A program made the translations under genes and the position numbers. From the NCBI GenBank assembly GCA_934167485.1, contig CAKPKL010000008.1, positions 4,103 to 68,102 on the forward strand: a stretch of DNA of 64,000 nucleotides, in the 5' to 3' direction. This document shows positions 10,301 to 18,428 of this stretch, one piece after another (position 1 is the stretch's first letter; the number at the start of each line of letters is the position of its first letter). Under the pieces are notes generated by a model, which was given only the letters and a program-made list of their open reading frames with translations, made no database searches and was not told the origin of the DNA. Origin of the DNA: an uncultured Bacilli bacterium (GTDB taxonomy: Bacteria > Bacillota_I > Bacilli_A > RF39 > UBA660).

Positions 10301-10971
10301 AAGAAAATGGTAAATATATAATTTATATTAAAAATGATGCTGAAACTCGTAAACATGTAACAAACTACAGTGTAAAACTTAATGTTGTTGAAGGACAAGA
10401 AGTTAAAGCTGGACAAAAACTTACATTTGGAGCAATCAGTCCAAAAGAATTACTTGCGGTAACAGATCCAATTTCAACTCAACAATATATACTTTCTGAA
10501 ACTCAAAAAGTATATAGAAGTCAAGGTGTTGATATATCTGATAAACACGTGGAAATAATTGCTAAGAGAATGATTTCTAAAATTAAGATTATTAATTCAG
10601 GAGATTCATATTTCTTACCAGGAACAATGGTTAATATAAATAAATTTACTGATATAAATAAAGAATTAATCCTAGAAGGTAAGAGACCTGCTACAGGTAA
10701 ACCAGTATTACTTGGTATTACCAAAGCTTCTCTAGAAACTGATTCATTCTTATCTGCTGCATCATTCCAAGAAACAACAAGAATCTTGACAGATGCTGCA
10801 ATACATGGAAAAGTTGACAAATTAGAAGGATTAAAAGAAAATGTTATCTTAGGTAAATTAATACCTGCTGGTACAGGTGCTAAAAAATATAGAAAAGCAA
10901 CTTATGATTTAGAGTTAGAAGGATTAAAAGAAGAACCTTTAGAAGCACTTGAACAAGAATTATTAGATTAA
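7336..10971 (+). CDS. rpoC: DNA-directed RNA polymerase subunit beta'
   Basis: RpoC is the beta-prime subunit carrying the catalytic magnesium site. The zinc-binding CACGKYKRLRYKNIVCDRCG is at about residues 55-75, the catalytic NADFDGDQMAVH at about 449-460, and the bridge-helix/trigger-loop regions follow, including SIGEPGTQLTMRTFNTGGVA. The 1211-residue length is normal for Bacillota. It overlaps rpoB by one base. The palindromic terminator immediately after the stop carries the -35 box of the next gene. Identification is certain. Confidence 0.98.
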   Translation: MDVNNFEGLKISIASPEKIRSWSYGEVKKAETINYRTLRPERDGLFCEKIFGPTKDFECACGKYKRLRYKNIVCDRCGVEVTRSKVRRERMGHIELATPVSHIWFFKGVPSRMGLVLDMSPRDLEEVLYFVSYVVLDPGPAPLEKKQTISDREYRAYYEKYGNTFRVGMGAEAIKELLEEVDLDKEVETLKAEIEEIKDSQSQKRIRLIKRLDVLNAFAESGNRPEWMILTALPVIPPELRPMIQLDGGRFATSDLNDLYRRVINRNNRLKKLMELGAPSIIIQNEKRMLQEAVDALFDNGRRGRNITGAGNRPLKSLASMLKGKQGRFRQNLLGKRVDYSGRSVIVVGPSLKMYECGIPKEMALELFKPHVINGLVQKEIASNIKVAKRMIDNQDPRVWDVVEEKIKEHPVMLNRAPTLHRLGIQAFEPKLIEGRSIRLHPLVCAAFNADFDGDQMAVHVPITEEAQAEARILMLGANNILKPSDGKPIVTPGQDMVLGNFYITMEKAGLPGEGRVYKDSNEVLMSYERREITLHTRIALPVKSFTRKIFPDKYMDKYLVTTPGKILFNEIFPDTFQYIAEGTSENIEKITPSKYFISRGENIPEKIKAMPLTDAFNKGVLSKLIAQIYKRYQTTETSVMLDKLKDLGFKYSTLSGISIAISDIKESVKKPEIIANSQALVDQVNKQFKRGLITEDERYNKVVSIWTDTKKQITAELEQMVKQDKDNPICIMMTSKARGDMGSYTQLVGMRGLFAKPNGQQEEIPVISSFSEGITVSEFFLSTHGTRKGAVDTALKTADAGYLTRRLVDVSQDIIIREEDCGTEAGTVVEAFINDADGTVIESLYDRILGRYTNKKILNPETKEVICEKDTYINEVLADKIIAAGITKVPIRTVLTCKTEHGVCRKCYGRNLATGQIVEEGEAVGIMAAQSIGEPGTQLTMRTFNTGGVAGDDITQGLPRVQELFEARNPKGKASIAEINGIVTKIEEENGKYIIYIKNDAETRKHVTNYSVKLNVVEGQEVKAGQKLTFGAISPKELLAVTDPISTQQYILSETQKVYRSQGVDISDKHVEIIAKRMISKIKIINSGDSYFLPGTMVNINKFTDINKELILEGKRPATGKPVLLGITKASLETDSFLSAASFQETTRILTDAAIHGKVDKLEGLKENVILGKLIPAGTGAKKYRKATYDLELEGLKEEPLEALEQELLD

Positions 10972-11004
10972 GAGATTGAAATTTCAATCTCTTTTTGTTA
11001 TAAT
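10971..11004 (+). promoter_or_regulatory. composite rpoC terminator and prepilin promoter
   Basis: A perfect palindrome at 10971-10992 followed by TTTT is the rpoC terminator. The -35 box TTGAAA (10976-10981) lies inside the left arm of that palindrome and TATAAT (10999-11004) follows after exactly 17 bp, just behind the T-run. The same layout recurs at eight other gene boundaries in the window. Confidence 0.75.
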
Positions 11005-11037
11005 TAATATAGTTAAAACAAGAAGGTAGGGATAAGA

Positions 11038-12591
11038 ATGAATAAAAATAACACCTGGGGGGGGGGGGGGGTAACCTATAGTAAAGGATTTACCCTAATA
11101 GAACTTTTAGCAGTCATAGTAATACTAGCTATAATCGCACTTATAGCTACTCCAATAGTATTAGATATAATAGATTCAACAAAAAAGTCATCTGTGGAAG
11201 CAACAATGAAAAATATAGAGAAAGCAGCTTTGTTAGAATATTCAGATTTAGCTTTAACAAATGAAGAAAAAGAAGAAATTATATATAATTGTTATGATGG
11301 AAAATGTACATATAATGGTAAGACATTAAATGTAAAAGGAGACATGCCAGATAGAGGAAGAATAATAGTAAATGAAGATGGAGCAACATTTGAGAACATC
11401 ATAATAAAAGGATATAACTGTATAAAAGAAAATAATAAATTTACATGTAATAATACAGGATTAACTAAAGTAAATGGAACAAGTATATTAATAGATAACA
11501 ATAAAACAACAGAAATAGAAAATTATAGAATATATGGAAATAGTATTCAAAATGGAGAACCAACGCCAGATACACCAGTAGATATAGAAAGTGTAGGAGA
11601 TTTAGTAACACTCGATAATTGCTCTAGTTATGGATCAGATGCATGTAATAATATAGGAAAATATGTAATACCAATAAAAGTAACTGGAAAGAACTTATTT
11701 GATATTTCAAAGATTAATTCTAATATCAATATAATAAAAAATCAAGATGGAACTTTAACCATAAAAGCTTATGGATCTGGAACAAGTCTAACATTATTAG
11801 ATTTGAGCCCCAATTTAAAAGTTGGTGATAGAATTTCTTTTTCAATAGAAACAACTGGTTATAAAGGAATTTTAATTCGTAATAATTCAGTAGATACTTA
11901 TTTACATAATAATGAAAAAGTTTATACAATTAATCAAGATATGCTAGATGGAAAAGTGTGGTTATATAACAAAAAAAATGGAGATACTTTTGAAGAAGCT
12001 GTTATATCAAGTATACAAATAGAATATGGAGATAAAACAACAGAGTATGAACCATATAAAGAGACAATAACAAATATATATTTAGATGAGCAATTAAGAA
12101 AAGTAGGAGAATATTCTGATTATATAGATTTTAAAACAGGAAAAGTTGTAAGAAATGTAGGTACAATGGAGCACACATCAAATTTAGAATCAACTAGATT
12201 TACAGATGTAACAGAAAGTGGTGTGTACAGAAACTACATATGGCCAGATTCAATTAGGCAAATGAAGCAGGGGATAAATTTGGATGGATTATGTACTACT
12301 TTATCAACTAATAAAAAACAGTGGCATGAATTAACAGCTCCTAGTGTACGTTTTGGCCAGGTAAATACTGTAATTTATATAATGACACCTACACAAATGA
12401 CAACTGATCAAGATTTATATAACTATGTAACAAATAATGGAAAAAATAAAAGTATATATTATTATCAATTGGAAAATCCTATAGAACAATCAATTGATTT
12501 GCCTGAACTTTTAATAAATAAAGATACGAGTGTAATAAGTGTGAATACTAGCGTGATACCTAGTAATATTGAATTAGAATATTATAGATAA
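11038..12591 (+). CDS. prepilin-like surface protein with poly-G tract in the leader
   Basis: The 517-residue protein carries a type IV prepilin signal: KGFTLIELLAVIVILAIIALIATP, where a prepilin peptidase would cut between G and F and methylate F; E5 after the cleavage site is present. Unlike its paralogs, it has a 17-residue leader containing four consecutive glycines encoded by a run of 15 G (11057-11071). The C-terminal part (residues about 160-517) has segments such as IYGNSIQNGEPTPDTPVDIESVGD, KNLFDISKIN and IYLDEQLRKVGEYSDYIDFKTG, which resemble phage tail/receptor-binding proteins of Firmicutes. It is probably a surface-exposed minor pilin or adhesin. The frame is open in this read. 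It is a single gene behind its own promoter (10976-11004). Confidence 0.85.
   Translation: MNKNNTWGGGGVTYSKGFTLIELLAVIVILAIIALIATPIVLDIIDSTKKSSVEATMKNIEKAALLEYSDLALTNEEKEEIIYNCYDGKCTYNGKTLNVKGDMPDRGRIIVNEDGATFENIIIKGYNCIKENNKFTCNNTGLTKVNGTSILIDNNKTTEIENYRIYGNSIQNGEPTPDTPVDIESVGDLVTLDNCSSYGSDACNNIGKYVIPIKVTGKNLFDISKINSNINIIKNQDGTLTIKAYGSGTSLTLLDLSPNLKVGDRISFSIETTGYKGILIRNNSVDTYLHNNEKVYTINQDMLDGKVWLYNKKNGDTFEEAVISSIQIEYGDKTTEYEPYKETITNIYLDEQLRKVGEYSDYIDFKTGKVVRNVGTMEHTSNLESTRFTDVTESGVYRNYIWPDSIRQMKQGINLDGLCTTLSTNKKQWHELTAPSVRFGQVNTVIYIMTPTQMTTDQDLYNYVTNNGKNKSIYYYQLENPIEQSIDLPELLINKDTSVISVNTSVIPSNIELEYYR
11057..11071 (+). repeat. homopolymer of 15 G in the prepilin leader
   Basis: Fifteen consecutive G lie 19 bases after the ATG of the prepilin gene, in DNA that is otherwise about three-quarters A+T. 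They encode GGG codons within the leader that is removed by prepilin peptidase. Gain or loss of one G would put the rest of the gene out of frame, the classic layout of a slipped-strand phase-variation switch. Confidence 0.9.
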
Positions 12592-12635
12592 AAATTAATA
12601 AAAAATATGTGAATAAAATAATTGTAGAAGGTTTA

Positions 12636-12664
12636 TTTACAAAAATATAATAATATATTAAAAT
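12636..12664 (+). promoter_or_regulatory. sigma-A promoter of the first Tim44-like gene
   Basis: TTTACA (12636-12641) and TAAAAT (12659-12664) are 17 bp apart, 15 bp before the start codon. Confidence 0.5.
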
Positions 12665-12679
12665 TATAATGGTGGTAAT

Positions 12680-13570
12680 ATGAGAGTAAAAAATTTTTTA
12701 ATAGGTTTAGTTATAACTTTAACATTAGTTTTAAGTGCAGTTACTTTAACAGTTAAAGCAGATAGTGGTTGGGATACAGATTATGATTCAGGTGGTTCTT
12801 GGGATTCAGGAGGATCATGGGATTCTAGTGATTCTTGGGATAACGATTATTCGTATGATTCTGATTATAGTTCACATTCATCTAGCAGTGCTTCTACAAG
12901 CGTGGGAGTAACAATTTTAACTATTACTATTATTTTTACAGCATTTGTAATTGTTATTGTTAAATCAAGTGTTCCAAAACGTAAAGGTAGAGAATTGCCT
13001 ATAACAAGAGAAATAGATAATTATAATAGATTAAGTGAAGAAGAAGTAAATAAGATAATTCCAGACTTTAATATAGAAGAATTTCAATTTAAAGCTTATC
13101 AAATATTCTATGATACACAGATTGCATGGATGAATTTTGATTATGATAAATTAAAAACTTTACTTACTGATGAATTATATAATACATATTTAATGGATTT
13201 AGAGGCATTAAAAATAAAAAACCAACAAAATATTATGAAAGATTTTGAATTAGTAGAATCAAAACTTATTAATTTGAAGGAAGAAAATGATACGTTTGTA
13301 GCAATCGTAATATTAGAAGTAAAATTCTATGATTATATAGAAGATATAAATAGTCATAAAGTATTAAGAGGAAATCATTCAAGAAAATTTGATAATACAT
13401 ATATAATTACTTTGAAAAAATCAAAAGAGACAAAATTAGAGAATTGTCCAAGTTGTGGCGCACCTATAGAACAAGATGGTGTAGTAGAGTGTAAGTACTG
13501 TAAAGCTAAGATTGTAAATAATGAAGACGACTTTATAATATCAAAAAAAGAAAAGATTAGTCAGAAATAA
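12680..13570 (+). CDS. Tim44-like domain membrane protein with zinc ribbon
   Basis: The 296-residue protein has a signal peptide (residues 1-27), a low-complexity linker rich in Ser, Asp, Gly and Trp (DSGWDTDYDSGGSWDSGGSWD, about 29-65), a transmembrane helix (about 73-95) and a cytoplasmic domain that resembles the Tim44-like fold (FYDTQIAWMNFDYDKLKTLLTDELYNTYL). It ends with a C4 zinc ribbon, CPSCGAPIEQDGVVECKYC (about 256-274). Similar proteins occur widely in Firmicutes but their role is unknown. The neighbouring gene is a clear paralog. Topology is inferred: the linker outside and the Tim44-like and zinc domains inside. Confidence 0.8.
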   Translation: MRVKNFLIGLVITLTLVLSAVTLTVKADSGWDTDYDSGGSWDSGGSWDSSDSWDNDYSYDSDYSSHSSSSASTSVGVTILTITIIFTAFVIVIVKSSVPKRKGRELPITREIDNYNRLSEEEVNKIIPDFNIEEFQFKAYQIFYDTQIAWMNFDYDKLKTLLTDELYNTYLMDLEALKIKNQQNIMKDFELVESKLINLKEENDTFVAIVILEVKFYDYIEDINSHKVLRGNHSRKFDNTYIITLKKSKETKLENCPSCGAPIEQDGVVECKYCKAKIVNNEDDFIISKKEKISQK

Positions 13571-13576
13571 ATTTTT

Positions 13577-13623
13577 GAAAAATAGTTAAATTTAGTTGAA
13601 CTATTTTTCTTTTATGATAAAAT
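13577..13623 (+). promoter_or_regulatory. composite terminator and promoter between the Tim44-like genes
   Basis: GAAAAATAGTT (13577-13587) pairs perfectly with AACTATTTTTC (13599-13609), followed by TTTT. The -35-like TTGAAC (13596-13601) overlaps the right arm and TAAAAT (13618-13623) follows after 16 bp. Confidence 0.65.
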
Positions 13624-13639
13624 AATAATAGGTGGTAAG

Positions 13640-14473
13640 ATGAAAAAGAGTGTTTTAATTTTAATAGTATGTTTATTTGTTGTAGGATTGTTTGCTACAA
13701 ATTATAGAATACAAACAGTAGGTGCAGATAGTGGATTTGATTCTAGTTATGATTTTGATTCCTCTTCAGATTGGGATAGTGATAGTTCAAGTGGAGATGG
13801 AAGTGGAATAGTATATTTGATATATTTATGTGTTGAATATCCTCCACTGGGTATAGCAGTATTAACTATAATTGTTGTTATTTGTTTATTAAATAATAAA
13901 AAGAAAAAAGAAATAATAGAAAAATCTAAAAATTATAAATTAGATTTACTTGATGTTAATTCATATCCAGAAGAAAAACAACTAGAAATAGAAGCTTTCA
14001 ATCTTTATAAACAAATACAATATGCATGGATGAATTTTGATTATGATACTATTAGAAAATATACAACTGATGAAATGTATAATATGTATAGTATGCAACT
14101 AGATACTTTAAAAGTTAAAAATCAAAAAAATGTTATGTATGATATAAAATATGTTAGTAGTAAAATAAAGAATGATCATAGTGAGAATAATGTTAGAACA
14201 ATTACTATTAATATGAAAGTAACTTGTTATGATTTTATTATGGATACTAAAACTAATAAAGTGGTAAGAGGAATGGCAACTAAATTAAATACTTATAACT
14301 ATGAATTAACTTTTGTTCAAACTACAGAAGAAAAACATGATGATATATGTCCACAATGTGGAGCAAGTGTAAAAGGTAATAATAGTGGTGTTTGTGAATA
14401 TTGCAAATCAACTTTAATTAGTAAAAATTATACATTAGTATTAAGTAAAAAGAAAATGATTTTACAAAAATAA
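13640..14473 (+). CDS. Tim44-like domain membrane protein with zinc ribbon (paralog)
   Basis: The 277-residue paralog of the preceding gene has the same order: signal peptide (1-30), Ser/Asp-rich linker (DSGFDSSYDFDSSSDWDSDSSSGDG), transmembrane helix (about 57-85), Tim44-like domain with the shared IQYAWMNFDYDTIRKYTTDEMYNMYSMQLDTLKVKNQ segment, and a terminal zinc ribbon CPQCGASVKGNNSGVCEYC. The linker and helix have diverged much more than the Tim44-like part. The pair probably arose by tandem duplication and may form a heteromeric complex, but that is inference. Confidence 0.8.
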   Translation: MKKSVLILIVCLFVVGLFATNYRIQTVGADSGFDSSYDFDSSSDWDSDSSSGDGSGIVYLIYLCVEYPPLGIAVLTIIVVICLLNNKKKKEIIEKSKNYKLDLLDVNSYPEEKQLEIEAFNLYKQIQYAWMNFDYDTIRKYTTDEMYNMYSMQLDTLKVKNQKNVMYDIKYVSSKIKNDHSENNVRTITINMKVTCYDFIMDTKTNKVVRGMATKLNTYNYELTFVQTTEEKHDDICPQCGASVKGNNSGVCEYCKSTLISKNYTLVLSKKKMILQK

Positions 14474-14497
14474 AGGACTTTAGTTAGTCCTTTTTTT
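14472..14497. terminator. terminator between convergent genes
   Basis: AAAGGACT (14472-14479) pairs with AGTCCTTT (14486-14493), with a T-run continuing to 14497. It overlaps the stop codon of the plus-strand gene, and the stop of the minus-strand radical SAM gene lies in the loop, so it can serve both directions, best for the plus strand. Confidence 0.75.
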
Positions 14498-15422
14498 GAT
14501 ATTTAATTCCTTGATAAGAATTTCTTCTAGCCATTTCTTTATCTATATCATTTAATATAGTTACTTTTTTAATTAACCAATCTGGCTCAATTAAATCTGA
14601 TATCTTTGGATCTCCAGTAATTCTATTAACAACTATATCTTCTCTTAAATATTCCAATTGATCACATACTATTTTTATGTATTCATCACGAGTTAAAGTT
14701 TTAAAGTGTTCTTTTTTATAAAGTTCCTCTAATTTAGTATTCTTTAATATAGAAAGCATATGAATTTTTATACCTTGAATATCCAAGTTACTTAAATATT
14801 TAACTGTATCAATCATCATATCATAAGTTTCATAAGGTAGACCATTTATAATATGGACAACTACATTAATATTTCTTTTTCTTAATTCTTTCACCATATC
14901 AGTAAAACAATCTAAATTATGACATCTATTTATATAAATTGATGTAGACTCATGTATTGTTTGTAATCCTAGTTCTACTGTAAGATAAGTCCTTTTAGCT
15001 AAATCTTCTAAATAATCTAAACAATCAGGAGATATAGAATCTGGTCTTGTTGCTATATTTAAACCAACTACATTATCTAATTTTAATATAGTTTCATATT
15101 TTTCTTTTAAAATAGGAACTGGAGCATATGTATTAGTATTAGCTTGAAAATAACCAATATATTTAGCTTTAGGCCATTTTTTTAACATGATTTCTTTAAC
15201 TTCATTAAATTGGGTTATTAAATCTTTTTTAACATTACCAGCATATTCCCCACTTCCAAGTTTAGAGCAGTATATACATCCACCTGTTCCAACTTTGCCA
15301 TCTTTATTAGGACAAGTAAATCCTGCATTTAAACTTACCTTAAAAACTTTAAAATTAAATTTATGTTTATAAAAATAATCTAAAGTATAATATCTTTTAT
15401 TAGAATCACTATATTTAAACAT
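14484..15422 (-). CDS. radical SAM protein, YtqA family (TIGR01212-like)
   Basis: The 312-residue protein belongs to the radical SAM superfamily. The iron-sulfur cluster motif is visible as NAGFTCPNKDGKVGTGGCIYC (about residues 32-52), where the three cysteines are spaced as in the YtqA/YhcC family rather than plain CxxxCxxC. The downstream segments ATRPDSISPDCLDYLEDL and VELGLQTIHESTSIYINRCH match the same family. Its reaction is unknown, although the fold resembles the tRNA/protein-modifying Elp3-like radical SAM group. It is a single minus-strand gene with AAAGGTGATAAT before the ATG. Confidence 0.85.
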   Translation of the reverse strand: MFKYSDSNKRYYTLDYFYKHKFNFKVFKVSLNAGFTCPNKDGKVGTGGCIYCSKLGSGEYAGNVKKDLITQFNEVKEIMLKKWPKAKYIGYFQANTNTYAPVPILKEKYETILKLDNVVGLNIATRPDSISPDCLDYLEDLAKRTYLTVELGLQTIHESTSIYINRCHNLDCFTDMVKELRKRNINVVVHIINGLPYETYDMMIDTVKYLSNLDIQGIKIHMLSILKNTKLEELYKKEHFKTLTRDEYIKIVCDQLEYLREDIVVNRITGDPKISDLIEPDWLIKKVTILNDIDKEMARRNSYQGIKYQKKD

Positions 15423-15485
15423 ATTATCACCTTTAATTAAAACAAATATATTTTAACACATACAATTTGTTTTTACAAATATACA

Positions 15486-15514
15486 TTGAAATTTCAATTC
15501 TTTTTTAGTATAAT
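15486..15514 (+). promoter_or_regulatory. promoter of the GLUG-type prepilin gene, with hairpin
   Basis: TTGAAA (15486-15491) and TATAAT (15509-15514) are 17 bp apart. The hairpin and T-run between and around them copy the rpoC-prepilin boundary although no plus-strand gene ends here, which suggests the promoter-hairpin unit was duplicated together with the prepilin gene. Confidence 0.7.
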
Positions 15515-15545
15515 TAATGTAGTAAAAATAAGAAAGAGGAAAAAT

Positions 15546-17117
15546 ATGAAAAAAGGATTTACATTAATAGAACTTTTGGCAGTCATAGTAATACTAGCTA
15601 TAATTACCCTAATTGCAACTCCAATAGTACTAGATATAATAGAAGATAGTAAGAATTCTAGTATAAGAGAATCAGTAAATATGTATAAGAGTGCAGCAGA
15701 GAATGCAATAGCTGTAAGTGCCATGAATGACGGATTAGAAGATGGAACATATATAATAGATAATAAAGGAAATCTAAAATATAAAAATAAAGAAATAAAA
15801 GTAGATGTAAAAAATTATAATTTTGAATATGGAATATTAGTAATAGAACAAGGACAAATAAAAGATATAAAATTAATACAAAGTGATAAAGTAACCACAG
15901 GAAAAGAACTAAATAAAATAGATAAATGGGATGGAAAGACAATAAAAGAGGTAACAGAAGATAGTAATGGTATTTACCATATAACAAAAGCAAGTGAACT
16001 AGCTTGGGTTGCACAACAAGTAAATAGTGGTGAACCATTTGAAGGTAAAACAATATCACTAGATGCATCACTTGATTTAGGTGGAAGATATGATAAAGAT
16101 GGAAAAAAATTAGGAACAGAGTGGACACCAATAGGAATCAAAAAGTCAGATACTGAATCATTTCCATTTAAAGGAACATTTGAAGGAAATAATAATATAA
16201 TAAGTGGAATATATATAAATAAACCACAGGAAGATTTAACTGAAAATCAATATTTAGGTTTATTTGGGTATGTTAGAACTGGTGAGTTAAAAAATCTAGT
16301 TTTAAAAGATTCATATGTATCAGGTTATGGATATAGTGGGATACTTTGTGGTGTAAGTAATAGCTATTCAAAAGTTAATAATATAACAGTATTTGATTCA
16401 TATATAAATTCTATAACTAGAGTAGGTCTTGTTTTGGGATTTACTTCTAGAGTTTCAGCAAATAATGCAATATCTTATAATGGAGTAGTAAAAGGAAAAG
16501 ACAGAATAGGTGGAGTAATAGGTGAGCTTAGAACAAATTCTGAATTAAATAATTCTTATAGCAATGTTAATGTGGTTAATGATGGTACAGTAAGATTATC
16601 AGGAACGGGAGGTATAGTAGGATTATCTTATGGTAGTATTTTAGATAACTTAATTTCTATGTCAAAAGTTTCAGGTTATTCTGATGTAGGTGGTGTGGTA
16701 GGCCATTTTGAAAATGGTTCAAAATTAACAAATAGTGTATCATATGCTGATGTATCTGGAACTAATATGATAGGTGGAGTAATTGGAGCCTGTTCAGGTT
16801 ATTCTGGTGATAATTTCTTAGAAAATATAAAATCATATGCTAAAGTAACAGAAAAAGATTCAAACACAGGCGTAGAACTTGGTGGAGTAATAGGGCATTT
16901 ATCTCAAGGTAATAATTATCTAACAAATATATATTCAAAATCTAATGTAAAAGGTAATGATAAAGTAGGTGGAATAATAGGTGGTTTTGAAATTAATTAT
17001 GCTACAACACTAAACTATAAAAATGTAATATCAGAATCAACTATAGAAGGAGAAACTAATAAAGGAGAACTTTGGGGATATACTGATTCAACTAGTGTTA
17101 TAAATTCACTAGATTAA
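15546..17117 (+). CDS. prepilin-like adhesin with GLUG-type repeats
   Basis: The protein, 523 residues from ATG 15546 (site GAAAGAGG just upstream), has the short prepilin leader MKKG followed by FTLIELLAVIVILAIITLIATPIVLDII. The rest contains many repeats of the GGxxG type, for example GLFGYVRTGELKNLVLKDS, GGVIGELRTNSELNNSYSNV, GGIVGLSYGSILDNLISMSK and GGVVGHFENGSKLTNSVSYADV. These resemble the GLUG motif of beta-helical cell-surface adhesins and IgA proteases. The natural reading is a pilin-anchored adhesin. A longer start at 15486 would run through the promoter and is rejected. The terminator follows at once. Confidence 0.87.
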   Translation: MKKGFTLIELLAVIVILAIITLIATPIVLDIIEDSKNSSIRESVNMYKSAAENAIAVSAMNDGLEDGTYIIDNKGNLKYKNKEIKVDVKNYNFEYGILVIEQGQIKDIKLIQSDKVTTGKELNKIDKWDGKTIKEVTEDSNGIYHITKASELAWVAQQVNSGEPFEGKTISLDASLDLGGRYDKDGKKLGTEWTPIGIKKSDTESFPFKGTFEGNNNIISGIYINKPQEDLTENQYLGLFGYVRTGELKNLVLKDSYVSGYGYSGILCGVSNSYSKVNNITVFDSYINSITRVGLVLGFTSRVSANNAISYNGVVKGKDRIGGVIGELRTNSELNNSYSNVNVVNDGTVRLSGTGGIVGLSYGSILDNLISMSKVSGYSDVGGVVGHFENGSKLTNSVSYADVSGTNMIGGVIGACSGYSGDNFLENIKSYAKVTEKDSNTGVELGGVIGHLSQGNNYLTNIYSKSNVKGNDKVGGIIGGFEINYATTLNYKNVISESTIEGETNKGELWGYTDSTSVINSLD

Positions 17118-17149
17118 GGATTGATTAATAATCCCTTTTTTGATATGAT
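17118..17149 (+). promoter_or_regulatory. composite terminator and SDR promoter
   Basis: GGATT (17118-17122) pairs with AATCC (17130-17134) and is followed by a T-run. TTGATT (17121-17126) overlaps the left arm, and TATGAT (17144-17149) follows after 17 bp. Confidence 0.65.
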
Positions 17150-17164
17150 GATAAAGGTGATAAA

Positions 17165-17917
17165 ATGAAAGCGTTGATAACAGGAGCAAGTAGTGGTATA
17201 GGAAGAGATATGGCACGTGTATTAAATAATTTAGGTTATGATTTAATACTAGTTGCTCGCGATAAAGAAAAACTAAATATGTTAAAAAATGATTTAAATG
17301 GTGATGTAAAAATTATTTGTTATGATTTATCTAATATAGATAATTGTAATAAATTATATAATGATGTAAAACATGAAAATATAGACATACTTATAAATAA
17401 TGCCGGTTATGGGTTAATAGGAAATTTTAATAAAACAAATTTAGACAGAGAATTAAATATGATAGATTTAAATATTAAAGCTGTTCATACACTTACAAAA
17501 TTGTTTATAAAAGATTTTATTGAAAGAGATTCTGGTTATATATTAAATGTATCCAGTAGTGCATCATTTACTCCTGGACCTTTAATGACAACTTATTATT
17601 CTACAAAAGCATATGTAACAAATTTTACTTTAGCTTTAAGTGAAGAATTAAAACACTTGAATAGTAATGTTCATATTAGTTGTTTGTGTCCAGGACCAGT
17701 AGATACTAATTTTAATAATGTAGCAAACTGTGAATTTAAAGTAAAGTCTTTATCTAGTGAGTATGTAGCTAGGTATGCTATAAAGAAAATGTTTAAAAAT
17801 AAATTATTGATAATACCGGGTTTTAATATAAAATTATTATACTTTTTTATAAGATTTTTACCTAATAAATTAAAATTAAAAATAACTTATAATATTCAAT
17901 ATAAAAAAACTATTTGA
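17165..17917 (+). CDS. short-chain dehydrogenase/reductase
   Basis: A 250-residue classical SDR oxidoreductase that should use NAD(P)H. The cofactor motif TGASSGIG is at residues 6-13, NNAG at about 78-81, the catalytic Ser in LNVSSSASF (about 128-136) and the YxxxK motif in YYSTKAY (about 146-152). The C-terminal extension is hydrophobic and basic (LLYFFIRFLPNKLKLKITYN), as in the YqjQ/DltE-like group of SDRs that sit at the membrane. The substrate cannot be told. It is a single gene with AAAGGTG before the ATG. Confidence 0.88.
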   Translation: MKALITGASSGIGRDMARVLNNLGYDLILVARDKEKLNMLKNDLNGDVKIICYDLSNIDNCNKLYNDVKHENIDILINNAGYGLIGNFNKTNLDRELNMIDLNIKAVHTLTKLFIKDFIERDSGYILNVSSSASFTPGPLMTTYYSTKAYVTNFTLALSEELKHLNSNVHISCLCPGPVDTNFNNVANCEFKVKSLSSEYVARYAIKKMFKNKLLIIPGFNIKLLYFFIRFLPNKLKLKITYNIQYKKTI

Positions 17918-17958
17918 CTTTTAAATATTTTCTAGTATAATACTTTTAGGTGATTTAG

Positions 17959-18363
17959 ATGGATGAAATTTATTTAAAACAAGAAGAGACATTTTTTGAA
18001 TATCCGGATAAGTATTTAAGAATTAAAAGTAATAGTAATTTATATTACATAGAAATAGATAATAACAAGTTTGTAGCAAGATCTAATATAGATAGTTTGG
18101 AATCTACTTTAGATTCTAATGTTAATATATTAACTCAATCTTTTTATAGTGTATTAGATGGTATGAAGGTTTTAAGTTGTAAAAAAGTTATATTAAATAA
18201 TAAAGTAGTAGCTTCAACAAAAAGTGATGTAAAAATAATTAGACTTAGTAAAATATTAAATTTAACTGGAAATAGTGTAGTGGATTTTTCATTAGATGAT
18301 ATAAATACTCTTTTAAATTTTAAGGAAGAAAAAGCAAAACAATATAGAAAATTTTATTTTTAG
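17959..18363 (+). CDS. hypothetical protein
   Basis: I do not recognise this 134-residue protein. It has no signal peptide or membrane helix and reads as an alpha/beta soluble domain; a central segment (DSNVNILTQSFYSVLDGMKVLSCKKVILNNKVVAST) is the most ordered-looking part. The promoter is probably TTGACT (17916-17921) with TATAAT near 17936-17941, the -35 overlapping the SDR stop. AGGTG precedes the ATG. It ends in front of the dead prepilin copy. Confidence 0.65.
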   Translation: MDEIYLKQEETFFEYPDKYLRIKSNSNLYYIEIDNNKFVARSNIDSLESTLDSNVNILTQSFYSVLDGMKVLSCKKVILNNKVVASTKSDVKIIRLSKILNLTGNSVVDFSLDDINTLLNFKEEKAKQYRKFYF

Positions 18364-18365
18364 TA

Positions 18366-18396
18366 GATTGATTAATTCAATCTTTTTTAGTATAAT
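18366..18396 (+). promoter_or_regulatory. composite terminator and promoter before the prepilin remnant
   Basis: GATTGA (18366-18371) pairs with TCAATC (18377-18382), then a T-run. TTGATT (18368-18373) and TATAAT (18391-18396) are 17 bp apart. The promoter is intact although the gene behind it is dead. Confidence 0.65.
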
Positions 18397-18428
18397 TAAG
18401 ATGTTTAAGATAAGAAAGAAGAATTATA

